Positions 10,708 to 22,164 of a stretch of DNA of 64,000 bases are shown here, piece by piece. The translations under genes and the position numbers were made by a program. Origin of the DNA: Pseudozyma flocculosa PF-1. Lineage: Eukaryota > Basidiomycota > Ustilaginomycetes > Ustilaginales > Ustilaginaceae. Numbering within the stretch: position 1 is the stretch's first letter; each line of letters begins with the position of its first letter. The notes below the pieces were generated by a model that worked only from the letters and a program-made list of their open reading frames with translations, had not been told where the DNA came from and did no database searches. The stretch lies in NCBI RefSeq assembly GCF_000417875.1, contig NW_006920888.1, forward strand, positions 340,289 to 404,288, read 5' to 3'.

Positions 10708-13700
10708 TCAGAGGTTGGCCTTGGACTCCGAGGCGGGCGCGATCTGGGCGATGGCGGCCTGGGCCAGCTTGGCCACCTGCTCGGCCTCGTCCTCGGGTTC
10801 CTTGAACAGCTCCTCGAGGCTGCGGACGGGCACGGCGGCCTTGGAAGAGTGCAGCGACGCCTTGAACGCGATCGGGTCGGCCACTTCGACGGCCGGCACC
10901 GCGGACGCAACAACGGCCTGTTGCTGCTGCTGCTGCTTGTCGTCAGCGGCTTCCTTGTAGGGGAACTGGGCGGCGAGCGCATCAATCATGTCCATCATCG
11001 ACTTGAGGCTCTCCTTGGGCAGGTCGGGCACCTGCGAGAGCGCCTGCTGGGCAAAGTCCTTGACCGTCTCGACGGCGGGCTGCTGCGCCTTGAGCGCCTC
11101 GAGCGCCTCCTTGGGCACGGGGATGCGCTGCGCCTCGATGGCGCCCTGGAGCGCCTCGGCCGCCTCGACGCTGAAGCGCGTCGCCTTGGCCGACGAGGCG
11201 AGGTGGACCGACAGCTTGGCGCGCGTCGGGCTCGACGGGTGGATGCGCGTCATGAAGAGGTCGACGACGTCGGACTTGCGCAGCTTGCCAATCGCCTCGA
11301 CGTCGGTCCAGCGCGAGAGGAAGTCGTACTTGCCCGAAAAGACGTTGGACCAGTAGGTGTGCGACTCCTCGTTGAGGTTGAGCCACTTCTGCAGCTTCTT
11401 GTGGATGACGCTCGACTGGTGCGCGGCAAACTCGTCATCGGTCATGCGCTCGAGCAGCGGCTTGAGCTGCTGGTCGAGGAACGAGTCGACGCGCGACTCG
11501 AGGTAAGGGGCGTCGCGCTCCGACTGGACAATGATGCGGAAACCCATCGATCCGACCGAGCGGCGGCCTCCGCTGAAGACGAGGTAGCCCAGCTGCTCCT
11601 TGGTGCGCAGCTGGTCAAACGCCGGCTCGTGGGCGATCTGCGACAGCAGCGACAGCTTGGCGCGCAGCGCCACGTCCGAAGGGTCGCCGACCTCGCAGTA
11701 ATACTCGAGCGCCGAGTTGATGTTGGCGTCGTTGGTGACGGGCAGCGTCCACACGTGGTTGCTGCCGGGCGGCAGCAGCAGCGAGCGCTGCGACACCAGC
11801 TCGGCCGGGTTGATCGGGCGGCTCTGGAGCGTGGCGAGCGACTCGTCGGCCACGCGCTGCACCTCGTCGCGCTGCAGGTTGCCGTGGGCCAGCACCTCGA
11901 CGTGCATCCGCTGCAGCAGCTCCGGCAGGAAGGCCTGCACCTCTTCGGCCGTCAGGCGCTCGAGCTCGGCCAGCTTCTCGCGCGGCGTCCACATCTTGTC
12001 CTGCAGCAGGTAGGTGAGGTAGAAGTGGGCGTGGCGGTAGGGCTCCTCCATGCTGAAGTTTTCCCAGCCCCGGCGGACGCGGTCCTTGATGATGTCAAAG
12101 CGGCGGGCGTCGACCTTGAAGTTGATGAGCTCCTTGAGGATGTTCTGCAGCAGCACGTTGAGCTTGTCGTTGTAGCCGCTAACCGACAGCACGATGCTGT
12201 TGTCCTGCGAGTCGAGCGAGTAGGCGAGGCCGGCCAGGCTGGCGTCGTACGAGTACTCTGTCAGCTCGTCGTTGACCAGGTCCATGACCATGCGCGTCTT
12301 GGTGGCCGCCAGCGGCGTCGCGTTGATGGCCGGGTTGCGCATGGTGAAGAAGAGGTTGGCCTTGGGCATGCCAAACTGGTCGTCGACCTTGTGCCACACG
12401 CGCATCGCCGGCGTCTCGGAGACGAGCGTGGGGCGCGGCGCCGGCTTGCGGCCGCGCTCGGCGGCCAGCTGGCCCTTGAGCTCGAAGTTGGTCGGCACAA
12501 ACGAGTTGGGCCGCGGCAGCGCCAGGTCCTCGTAGTCGGACGGCGCGAGGTCGAGCAGGCGCTCCGGCAGCGGGCGCACCGTGTACTCGGTGCCGTACCA
12601 CTTCTCGCGGCCCTCCCACTCGGCGGTGCCGTCCGGCAGCGTCTTGGCGGCCACCATGACGCGGCAGTTGCGCGGGCTGAGCATGTCGAGCGTCTGCTGG
12701 ATCTGGGGCAGGTCAAACTCGCGGCTGAGGTAGGCGCCCGACAGGATCCACTCGCGCGGGTAGGGCATCTGCATCTCGGTGGCGATGGCCGAGGCGTAGT
12801 CGGCCGGGTCCGACTTTTCGCGGAAGCGGAACATGAGCTCGCTCAGCTGCGACACCTCGCGGTGGGTCCACTCCTCGAGCTTCGACGAGCGCAGCAGGTG
12901 GATGTACTTGAAGACGCTCTCGAGCACCTCTTCGTGGTGGGCCAACCCGTCCTTGGTGAGGTCGATGTTGATCTTGAAGAACTGGAAGCCATTGGCGCCG
13001 TCCGAGCCGCCGGCGCTGATGCGGTTGCACCAGCCCTTGCGCTTGAGGTGCGACAGGATCGAGCCCTCGCCCTCGTGGCCGATAAAGTGCGACAGGAAGT
13101 GGCTCGGCTTGGTGCGGTAGAGCGGGCCCTGGTCCGGGATGGGGAAGGCGATCCGCATCGAGCGCATGTCGCGCACCGTCTTGTAGAACACCTGCTTCTG
13201 CAGCTGCTCGGGCTTGAGCGGCGACGAGGGAAACTCGGGGGGATTGCGGCCGGTGTTGCGGACGCCCGAAAACTTGTCAATCACCCACGTCGTCAGCTGG
13301 TCGAGCGGCTCGCGGCCCAGCACGACGAGCTTCATGACGTTGGCGCTGTAGTAGCGGTCGTGGAACTTGAGCAGCTCGTCGCGCACGTCGACGCCCTTGC
13401 CCTTGGGGTTCTCCCACAGCGTCTGGTAGTTGCCTGTGCCAAAGTGGGAGTAGGGGTGGCTGGCGTCGCTGAGGCTCTTTTCGAGCTGGAACGAGCGCCA
13501 CGCGTCGCTCTGGAGGTTCTTCTTGTGCTCCGAGTCGACGGCCTTGATCTCGCGCTCCGAGCAGCTCGGGTCGAAGAGGGGCTCAAGGAAGAACTGGGCG
13601 AAGCGGTCGAGGGCGCCCTCAAAGTGCTCCGGCCCGACGTCGAAGAAGTAGTTGGTGTTGTCCATGCCCGTGTAGGCGTTGGAGCCGCCCGAGTGGTTGG

Positions 13701-14555
13701 AGAGGAACTCGCTGTACTCGTTCTCGCGCGGGTACTTTTTGGTGCCCATGAAGAGGAGGTGCTCGCAAAAGTGGGCCAGCCCTTGGAGCTCCTCGGGATC
13801 CGAGAGGTGGCCGACCCGGATGTCCATGGCGGCGCTCGACTTGTCGGTCTTTTCGTCGTGGATGACGAGCGCCTCGAGGCCGTTGGCCAGGCGGACCAGC
13901 CGGTACTTCATGTCATCGCGCGACGGCACCTCGAGGTCGCGGGTGAAGACGGCGTAGGGAGCGGGCGTCTTGACGTCGCCGATCGAATCGCGCACCTCGT
14001 AGCCGGGCGGCAGCGAGTCAAACGAGAAGCCGGCCGAGCCGACGGTGCTCGAGGACGCGGCCGCCGCCGTGGCGAGCTGGCGGGAGCTGCCGGGCGCCTT
14101 GGATGCCAGCGGCGACGAGGGAGACGAGGACGAGGAGGCCATGTTGAAGGAAAGCTGGCTGGACGACGACGAGAGCCTGTGGGCGAGAAGAGCGGCAAGC
14201 ACGGCGATCAGCACGGCCGTCAGACGCTGGAGGGTGCGCGCCATTCGAGGTGGAGCGAGGTAGAGGGTGTCTCGAGGCGTGCCGAAGGGGACGGGAGGCG
14301 AGGCGGAGCGGGGCGAAGCGGGGCGGGGCGGGCAACTCACAGCGGCTGCGGCGAGGCTGCAGTAGTCGCGGACGAAGGGCGTGAAGAGGATGCCGAGCTG
14401 AAGCTGGAGCTGGAGCTGGAGCTGCTGGGCCGAGTGTGGCGCAAAAGGGCCGGGCTGGTACTTGTGGCAGTGGCCGCCGCTGCAAAGGGCAGGGATCGAG
14501 CTGGAGAGGCACTCCGGACAGCTGAGCGTGCAATGGCTTTCCTGAGGGCCAGCAT
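10708..14555 (-). CDS. STE23: Insulysin / STE23-type M16 zinc metallopeptidase
   Basis: M16A peptidase of the insulin-degrading enzyme/STE23 group, which cleaves short peptides inside a closed chamber. The inverted zinc motif is intact: HFCEHLLFMGT, with zinc ligands H207 and H211 and base E210 in the spliced numbering. SEREIKAVDSEHKKN follows and supplies the third ligand region. My preferred model has exon 1 at 14555-14341 and exon 2 at 14176-10708, giving 1227 residues. The 164-nt intron has donor CT/GTGAGT and acceptor CTTCTCGCCCACAG/G, and the phase fits exactly. Exon 1 begins MLALRKAIARSAVRSASPAR, a mitochondrial-like presequence, followed by a Ser-rich run from a tandem hexanucleotide. 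If the intron is kept, translation could start at 14244 with a hydrophobic leader (MARTLQRLTAVLIAVLAALL); another Met lies at 14142. The C-terminus is SKANL, ending in KANL. A Gln-rich insert lies near the C-terminus. Enzyme class is near certain; the N-terminus is not. Confidence 0.9.
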
Positions 14556-15532
14556 ACACGGGAGAGGGGGGCCGCTCTAGCAGAGGGGCGGCTTGGCAGT
14601 CGTGACTTGGCGGAGGGATGGGCAGGACAGTCGGAGTCGGGGGGCGTCTATCGCAATGCGAGGCGTCGCGGTGGGGATCGGTGGAATGCCTTGTGAAGCT
14701 TTGACGACTTCCGCCGTTCCGCAAGAGGTCGGTCGAGGTCTTTGTCGAGTCGAAAGGACGGGCAATCGAGGAGTCTTTGCCGTCTGCCCGGCTGGAGAGC
14801 TGCCGACGATAGATACGAGGGGGTATGGACGGGATGGGCGCTGTTCGATCAGAGCGAGCCAGCGAAACGGTGATGCGGGGAGCGAGGCTGGTGGTGGTGG
14901 TGGGGTGGTGGTGGATGAGTTGGAGCGACGTGGCGAGGCGCTGGGGTAAGCGACCGGCAGGGCAGGCCTGGCAGGCCGTTCCCACACGCGGGTGGCGGAC
15001 AAAGGGTCAAGGCCAGGCCTGCCCTGCCCTGCCCTGCTCCACCCGGCCTGGCGCTGCTGTCCGTTTCCCGTTCGAAAAAATCAAGAGGAAAAGCGGGCAG
15101 GCGTGGCCCCGCCGGTCCCTTTGTCCGCCGGGCAGGCCAAGCCTGGCCTGGCCCATCACGCCAGCTTGCTTGTATGCTGCCTGGCAGGCCTCTTGCCGCT
15201 GGGCCCGCCGTCTCGACGGCATGGTCCCGTCCATGTTATATTTGGCTGGATCACACCTCGTCGAGAGTCGGTGCCGTCGGACGGAGCCGGTGCTCCCATC
15301 GTCGCGACCAACGCCGACGGGCTTGGGCTGGTGTCGGACGAGCCGGAGCGGACAGCAGACTGGGCTCTCTCGCACGTCCCCCAGCTGCCTGGTTGGCCTC
15401 CGGTCCGTGCCCCATTCTCACTATTGTCCCCGGCCTCGCTCCCCTGCTTGACCTTTGCTTCCGACTGCCATCACCACCTCCCCCTCTCCGTCGCCTTTTC
15501 TGGTCGCGATCACCGCGCTTGCGCTGGCCATC
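14556..15532. other. Divergent intergenic between STE23 and DUF4246-like copy A
   Basis: 977 nt. The part from about 14961 to 15200 is built from overlapping GGCAGG, CCTGCC and GGCCTGGC units seen in other intergenic stretches. A TATA-like TTATATTT is at 15236-15243, about 290 nt before the copy A start. No gene was seen. Confidence 0.45.
15236..15243 (+). promoter_or_regulatory. TATA-like element upstream of copy A
   Basis: TTATATTT stands out in GC-rich DNA, about 290 nt upstream of the ATG at 15533. The distance fits a fungal promoter with a leader of moderate length. It is assigned by eye only. Confidence 0.3.
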
Positions 15533-18429
15533 ATGTCCTTCGCCACGCCGGTGCAGATTTCTGAACCGCTTCACAGCGCGCTGCTCGACCTTGCCTCGGG
15601 CTGTATCCGCTTCGAGGCCGTCGGCTGCCCCCCGCGCTTTGCCAACAACTTCGTCCACGCCCTCATCTGCCTCGACTGCGGCGTGTATCCGCCAGAGTCG
15701 CTCGCCCGCCTCGAGGTGCCCCTCGAGAGCCACATCGTCCCCAACCACCAGCCCGCTTTCAAGGTCCACCCCATCACTGTCGCCCTACTCCTCCACGCCT
15801 TGGACCACTTTGACCTCGGCGAGCTTGCAAAATACATCGAAGTTGCTCCCGACAGCTTCCGTGTCAGTGAGGATTACGGAGATGACGGCGGGACTGACGG
15901 CGATCCGGCCCCTTCTCAACCTCCAGTAGGCGATTCAACGCAACCCGCTCCGAAGAAGAAGGTCAAGGCTCGACGCTACCGTCCCCTCGACTCAAGCTTT
16001 TCCGCCGATGATGGAGCCGACTTCGTGTGCCTTCGCGTGCGCAGGCCCACTAAGCCGCCTGCGGCGCCGAAACAAGGCAGCGTCGTAAGCGGCTTCCTCC
16101 AGCATCGCTCTTCGCTCAACGAACTGCTTGCCTACATCCAGTCGAAGATCTACAGCGCCCAGGAGACAAGCACCATAGCTGCCCTGCTCGTCTCGGTCGC
16201 CCTAGGATCCACTCCCATGGCTGAAGAGTCTGCGCGGCGAAAGGAGCTATGGGAGGAGCGCACCGCTCCCTGCCTCGCCGTGAGCATACAAAGAGGCGAT
16301 GCCCTCCGACATATCCTCCGCGTCGCTTCTGGTACAAGCCCTGCCGTTCTGACCATCGCCACCGCCCTCCTTATTTCCCCGCCATCCCATCCGAGCAACG
16401 CACAGGCCGACGGTGGTCACCCGTTCGCCCTGGACGAGCTGCGCGTCTACATCCGCATCGACGAGATCATCCGCAGCAACCCGCACTGGCGTACCGCCGT
16501 GAGGGACGACGTGGCCAGAACGCACAAGTGGAAGCAGGAATCACTCGACGAGCACGGCTTCACGCCGAGCATGGCAAAGTATCTCGTCGACAAGCTGCGC
16601 TGGCTGGCTACCGATCCGTATGGCCCCGACGTCGACCCGACCGCCGTCCCCGGCGTCTATTCACGCCGCAGCCTGCTCGATGCCGACGCTGCCTCCGAGC
16701 TCAAGCAGGCGATTGAAGCCTTGCGGACAGCCTCGTCTCGAAGCAAAGGCCGCACATGCCAAAGACCGGCTGGTTCGACGATGAGGACAAGGCGCCTGCA
16801 CTCATTGACCCGTCGATGTATGCGCTGGCTCCGTACACCAGGGTCGGGCCGCAAACTGCGCGCCGCGGCCGTCCACTGATGATGGGCCGGGCGCAGACAT
16901 TCCTCGACGAGCTGCGCCGTCCCTCGAGAGCGGGCTGGGATCCAGCCGCTAGGGGCTTCAAGGCGCCGTATGCGGTCAACGCCAAGCACGAGCACAAACC
17001 CACCGAGCACAGCGGCCGAGAGCTGGCCCAGTGGATCCCGACCGAGGTCCGCTCGGATCCCCGGGGAAGCACGGCCACCTTTCTCTCGTACATCAACAAC
17101 CTGTCTCCATTCGAACCTGCCGGTCGCCGCCTCTACGCCCACATCGGCAAGGCTTTTGCAGCGATGCTCCCCATGTTCGAAGTCGTGCTGGCTTCCTACC
17201 CTGCCAAGGCTGACCCAGCCTTCTACAGCGGCGCCGCAGTCACCAGCGTCTCAGACACGTCTGGACAACAGGCCTCAGCCCGTCGTGGACCCTTGTTCCC
17301 TTCGAGTAGGCCCACTCCTGCGAGGGCGCCGCGAGAGCCTTTTTCGAGCCATCTCACATCGGCGGGGTTTCCAGTCGGTGCGTTTGTGCCGCCGGCCTTG
17401 CCGACCGTCAATCTGCACGGGCAGTCCCTCCAGGTCGTCGTTCGGCTGTCAAAACAGCAACTCACTCCTGATGTTCCGTCGAGGAAGGGCGGGGGCTGGC
17501 ACTACTCGGGCACGCCGGCAGAGAACATCTGCGCCACGGGCATCTACTACCTCGACTGCGAAAATATCGAGCCGCCTTCGACCAAGTTCATCACGGCGGT
17601 GGGCCGCGAGGCGCTCTCCGGCGGCAGCGTTCAACACCTGGACGATGGCCAGCAGGAGTACGTTTTTGGCCTCTCCGCCGAGCGTCTGAAACGCCGCCGC
17701 GTCCATAGCCAGGCTCTGGGCTCGACGAGGCCGATGGCGGGATCCTGCTTCGTGTACCCGAACCACCTGCAGGCCAAGACGGCCAACCTGAACCTCGTCG
17801 ACCGCACCCGGCCTGGCCACGTCACAATGCTCGAGATTTTCCTCGTCGATCCGGACCACTTCACGCTGCCGAGCTGGAAGGTGCTGCCGCAACAGGTTGA
17901 CTGGCTCCGCGACGCCACGCTCCAGCTGTGTTCGCGCGACCCAGCCTGCCGTCTGAGCAGGCTTCCCTTGGAGAGTGAGTACTTGTTTCCTGCATCGGGA
18001 TGTCTGTGCACGCCTGCTGAGAACCTGCCGAGCGATGTGATGCTGACTCGGGTGTGGCATGCCCCTGCGGCCCTCCGCTTGGCAGTCCTTGAACGAATCT
18101 TCGACGAATTCGAGCGGAGCACGGCCCGCGACAGAACCTTGCCAGAGGGCTGCTCGTTGCGCTTGACCGACCCGCAAACTGCCGAGGTGCGCAGGCAGGA
18201 ACACCTAGGCAGTCTGCTGGCCGTTCATTCCCTCGAGATGGTCACGGACGATGAGTGGGAGGACGAGTACGGAGAAGCCAGCGACTACGACGACAACGAC
18301 GATGGCAGTCACCCGTCACCATTCCTTCCGGACGGAAGCTACAGCCAGGCCTTTATTGACTTCGCTCACAGCCATGGCATCGCTCCTTGGGAGATCCATG
18401 AGCACGACTGGCTCTTCGATTCCTACTGA
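15533..18429 (+). pseudogene. DUF4246-like family protein, copy A (one apparent frameshift)
   Basis: First of three paralogues (see 56144 and 60590). Exon 1 (15533-16279, 249 codons) codes the unrecognised N-terminal domain; MSFATPVQISEPLHSALLDL aligns with the starts of the other copies. An in-frame intron (16280-16405) follows at the same place as in B and C. Exon 2 then has ALDELRVYIRIDEIIRSNPHW and EHGFTPSMAKYLVDKLRWLA. Near 16712-16725 the conserved reading moves by one base: EALRTASS is left and ADSLVSKQ...IDPSMYAL is entered, as if one nucleotide were missing. The rest is open: WIPTEV, FLSYINNLSPF, GGGWHYSG, ICATGIYYLDCENI, RPGHVTML, LPQQVDWLRDATL. An intron at 17975-18085 precedes a last exon ending in an acidic tail (DYDDNDDG) and WLFDSY. 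No intron could explain the shift. A sequencing error cannot be excluded, because an N gap lies just downstream. Confidence 0.7.
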
Positions 18430-18521
18430 GGTGGCCATTGCGCTCCACGCCGCGAGAGCGTCCAGTCGCGGGCGAAACAGCCAGGAGCAAGTCCCAACGA
18501 CGGAGGAGCGGGCCGACGGGC

Positions 18522-18543
18522 GGGGGGGGGGGGGGGGGGGGGG
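18522..18543 (+). repeat. Poly-G tract (22 nt)
   Basis: An uninterrupted run of 22 G, 50 nt before the assembly gap. Its true length is uncertain. Confidence 0.8.
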
Positions 18544-18592
18544 AGAGTACGTACGAAACGGGACGACGTCGGCCGAGGCACGACGAGGGGTA

Positions 18593-18612
18593 NNNNNNNN
18601 NNNNNNNNNNNN
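18593..18612. other. Assembly gap (20 N)
   Basis: Twenty N bases of probably arbitrary length, between a poly-G tract and a TACGG tandem repeat. Confidence 0.98.
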
Positions 18613-18662
18613 ACGGTACGGTACGGTACGGACGACGGACGACGACGGACGACGGACGACGA
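18613..18662 (+). repeat. Short tandem repeats ACGGT then GACGAC
   Basis: Three to four ACGGT units are followed by GACGACG-type units. They abut the gap, so the array may be longer in the real genome. Confidence 0.7.
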
Positions 18663-19256
18663 GAGCGGACAGCGAGCGNGGAGNGCGGGGGGGGGGGGGA
18701 AGGATATCAAAGGGCACATCGGCCGAGCATGCAGTGCGTCAACCGGAGTAAGAGAACACCGGAAAGCGTCCGCCGCACCAGCAAGCACCAAGACAGATCC
18801 AGTGACCTAGTATGCTGGCCTGGCGAGAATCGTGAATGACGATGAGCAGACAGCGCACGCTGCCGTTGAACCCCATGCGAATTGGCGAATGAGAACCGGG
18901 CGACGTCTCGCTCCCTTTCTGCCGAGGTGAACTGTCCACAACACAAGACGACATACTGAACGAGAACTGCCGATGTGCGAGCAGAGGGTCGAGCTTCAGG
19001 CAAAGGCACCAAAGTGTGGCGAGATGCTGGAGCGATTTTCGGGTCCGAGCTGGAGGGCAGCGCAAAGCAGCGGGCCGCGAGGCGGCCAGGCAGCCACACC
19101 TCCACACTCGTCGCTGCTGCGCCTTGCTCTTCTCGTCCCCACCATCTCGAGCCCCGCCATCCGTCTCTCACTTTGCCTGGTATCCCTATCTTCGTACGGC
19201 ACAACGGGTCAGATCCTGAATGCGCTGAGCGTCTGGCGTACGGAGCTCGATCGGCC

Positions 19257-20379
19257 ATGGCGACCGCCAAGAGGAACGCAGTGGCGCCGCCGCCTGGACC
19301 GCCCACGATGCCGCGGGTGCAGCCGCCCATCGACCACCTCCAGATCCTGCTGCAGCGCTTCGAGTCGCTCATCTCTTCCATAGTCACGCTGAGAGAAGAG
19401 ACTCAGATGATACCCGGCATCGACGAATGGTGAGGCTGCGCTCTCTCCCCGCCGAGGTCATCATCGACCCAGACCTGGACTGAACTGGACTGGACTGAAC
19501 TTGCCCGCCGGCTTCGCCTCCCCATCGCATCGCAGGCCCTCGCTGCTCAACCGGTACTCCAACCTCCTCTCGCACGCCTACTCGATCAATGCGTCCCTCC
19601 TTTCTGCATCGCCGCACTTTTTGTCGTCGCAGCTGATCGCCTTCAACAAGGTGCTCGAGGCCGAGGCCCGCAGTGCCAACCTCTACGCCGGCGTCGAGGA
19701 GAGCACCTCGGCCCTCTTTGGCGGCCTGCTCGGCGGGCGGAGCGGCGCTGCGGGAGGCGTTGAAGGCGACGACGACGTCAAGGCCACCGCCGACGGCCTG
19801 CCGGAACTCAGCTACCGCGACGCCAAGAACCAGCTGCCCTCGTTGGTGGCCCACCCGCTGCTGCCCATCGCAGAGGAGAACCTCAACTTCCTCGGAGCCC
19901 TTCTGCGCACGGCCCCGGAGCCGCAGATCCTCGAACAGGAGCTGCAGCTGGTCCGCGAGTACGACGAGCAGGCTGCCGAAAAGCAGAGGCTCGAGGCCGA
20001 GGCCAACCCGGGTGTCCCCAGCCTGTCAGAGGCTGAGCAGCTCGACGAGGACATTGCGCAGCACGACGTCCTGGCACTCCGTGCGCTGCGCATGTGGTAT
20101 CACATCCAGCAGGCGCCCGACGAGGACGGCAACGTCTTCAACCCGCGCGATCGATTGCCGCGTGAGGAAGACGAGCTGGAGAACGAGGAGGACGAGGACG
20201 ACGACGACGGCGACGAAGAAATGGGCGTGGGTGGTGCGACCGCCGCGGGACAAGCAGAAGACACGCCGGCCGAGAGGCGGAGGAGACTGCAGCGCCGCAA
20301 GGAGGCAGAGCGCAACACATGGACGGCCGACAGCGTGGCTGCCTTCCTCCATGGCAAGCTGCCGGCCACGCAGCCTTGA
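19257..20379 (+). CDS. MED8: Mediator complex subunit 8 (MED8)
   Basis: MED8 is a head-module subunit of Mediator, which links activators to RNA polymerase II. Two exons (19257-19429, 19536-20379) join in phase to 338 residues, rebuilding the conserved Trp at the junction (IDEWPSLLNRYSNLLSHAYS). The N-terminal helix has PIDHLQILLQRFESLISSIVTL. The later conserved block is LVAHPLLPIAEENLNFLGALLRTAPEPQI, equivalent to the family's PLP...LLR...P motif. Between them lies an Ala/Gly-rich insert. The C-terminal third is extended, with a long acidic run (EEDEDDDDGDEE) and a basic helix (RRRRLQRRKEAER). The start has a good context (GGCCATGG). Identity rests on the pattern of the two helical blocks, so it is probable rather than certain. 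Confidence 0.8.
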
Positions 20380-21811
20380 CTTGCACCTGTTCCAAGTTAC
20401 CGGGCGACCGCGCGACGAGTCTCGGAACGGAAGAGGGCCAACAGCATCTGCCATCGTCTCCAGACCAACTGCGGGGGGATCGTTCCGTCTCTCCACGGAC
20501 TTCGCCCTACGCCACTAGCTCATCCTTTTTCAAGCTCCTTTTTCTCCCTTGTTAAAGCTCTCGGGCGCGACCAAGCATCTACAGAACGGTCCAGGCCTTT
20601 GGCTTGGCCCCCGAGGCGGCGGAGCAAGACTCTCAGCGGCTCTCACGACCACCAGCTCTGCAGCTCGGCAGGCAGCATATGCCGGGTATATCGCAGGCGA
20701 GCTCGTTGAAGTTGGTCGCAAAGCAACGGACCAATCACGGACAAGTGCGGGCGGCGCGCAACATCGCCCTGGGGCCGCGCTCATCACGCGGGGTCGATCT
20801 GCGGCATCTCGACGTTTTCGGAGCCCGACAAGCAAGGGCAGGAAGCGAGCGAAGAGCGGACTGGCGGCCAGTCACGCCATATGGACACAAGGCATCGCTG
20901 CTGGCCGAGCGCAGGCAAAAGGACGGGACGGACGCGTTTCGCCCAGGCCATTGGCGTGGACCGAGTTCTCGGGTCGAGGTGGGCCGTACATACCGGTAGC
21001 CCTCACAAGCGGCGTGCAGCCGGCGCGCGCCGCCTGCGGCCGGACGCAGCCAGCGGAGAAGGGAATGCGAGCAGCTCCGCAAAGGCTCTGCGTGGTTGGG
21101 CGCCATGCTACTCCTGCCGCTGCCGCTGCTGGTGCTGCTGCCCTGTCCCCGTTTTATGGCGAGCCGGACGCATACCGCACGCTCCACGGCATGCAGTGCG
21201 CTGGCTGCATGCCGTACGCGGCCGCTCTTCGCTGATTCATTTCTGCGAGGAGGTGGTACGGTCCTCTTGCAAAAACGCAGATCTTTTCCATCTCCGCGCC
21301 GTTCCGGTCGACGTGCCTGCCTGCGGGACGAGCGGACACGCAAACGAGCAAGTGGACGGCCACCCGTTGCGCCAGGTCGGACGTGCACGCTAGCCAGCAC
21401 TTGAAGACTGTCCGCTTTCTTCTATTGGACGGGGCGGGGACGCTCTCGCGAGCGGACGCAGCACATCGCCAGGCTCGTCAGGTCGCCCGCCTACAGCACC
21501 TGCAGGGCATCGGCGCCAGCGCGACAAGGCCGCGGCGGGCAGCATCAGCCTAAGCGCGGTCGCTGTGCAATGCAGGCAGACAGACGGGCAGGAGGGCCGT
21601 ACCTAGCCGCAAAGGAAAACGTGGACGCGATCGTCAAGAGAGCGGGACAGCCTCGACCGACGCACCTCCTTTATCGTCGTGCGGTGCCTACGAGCAAGCA
21701 GGCCAGGACAAGCCCGACCTAGCCAAGCCAAGCCGGGCGATCGGACGAGACAGCACCCAGTCCCTTGGCGAGACCAGTCCGAGCGGCCTCTTGCGGCCAT
21801 CCTCCTCGACC

Positions 21812-21854
21812 GGTACGAATCTGAGTTCAAGACTGGTACGAACCTGAGTTCAAG
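21812..21854 (+). repeat. Direct duplication, period 23 bp
   Basis: The 20-mer GGTACGAAYCTGAGTTCAAG occurs twice (21812-21831 and 21835-21854), differing only at Y (T, then C). Confidence 0.85.
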
Positions 21855-22145
21855 GTTCTGCAGCCTCGTTTGGCAAGGCTGCAGAGGCGCTTGACGAGGC
21901 CGTCCTTCGTCAAGAGGACGGAGCCAAGTCGCGACGCATGGGCAAGGCCACCGACCGCCGACCGTCTATGTCCGTCCTGGGCCTTCTTCGCTGGAAGCAA
22001 GCCGCGATTCGTGGCGCCTCGCTAGGCCCGAATACCCACGCTGCGCCGCACGCCTGCTGGAGCGGCGTAGCGTACGTCTCCTCAGGGACGGGAGCGCTAG
22101 ACCAGGGGGAAGTGCTCGAGTCCATCTCCGACGATGCCGTGCATC

Positions 22146-22164
22146 TGCTGCTGCTGCTGCTGCT
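22146..22164 (+). repeat. CTG trinucleotide repeat
   Basis: About six CTG units in non-coding DNA. Confidence 0.8.

Larger units (their letters stand above)
18430..19256. other. Intergenic with gap and simple repeats
   Basis: 827 nt between copy A and MED8. It holds a poly-G tract, a run of 20 N, ACGGT and GACGAC tandem repeats, single N bases at 18679 and 18684, and a second short G run near 18687-18699. No gene was seen. Confidence 0.6.

Noticed and set aside
14177..14244. Hydrophobic MARTLQRLTAVLIAVLAALL leader as the only STE23 N-terminus
   Set aside because: It lies inside a good GT-AG intron whose removal joins a presequence-like exon in phase, so I treat it as an alternative rather than the main start.
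10627..14580. 1317-codon plus-strand open frame opposite STE23
   Set aside because: It is a mirror of the peptidase coding strand. High G/C third positions remove stop codons from one antisense frame, and the translation has no domain, only Leu/Arg/Gly/Val-rich sequence.
15455..15532. Signal-peptide-like extension upstream of copy A (MLPTAITTS...)
   Set aside because: Alignment with the starts of copies B and C places the start at 15533.
16712..16756. Short intron to explain the copy A shift
   Set aside because: Available GT and AG pairs are only about ten bases apart or would remove conserved coding sequence.
20549..21235. 228-codon frame in the gene-free region
   Set aside because: Ala/Arg/Gly-rich with no domain, no consistent splice sites and overlapping frames of similar length on both strands.
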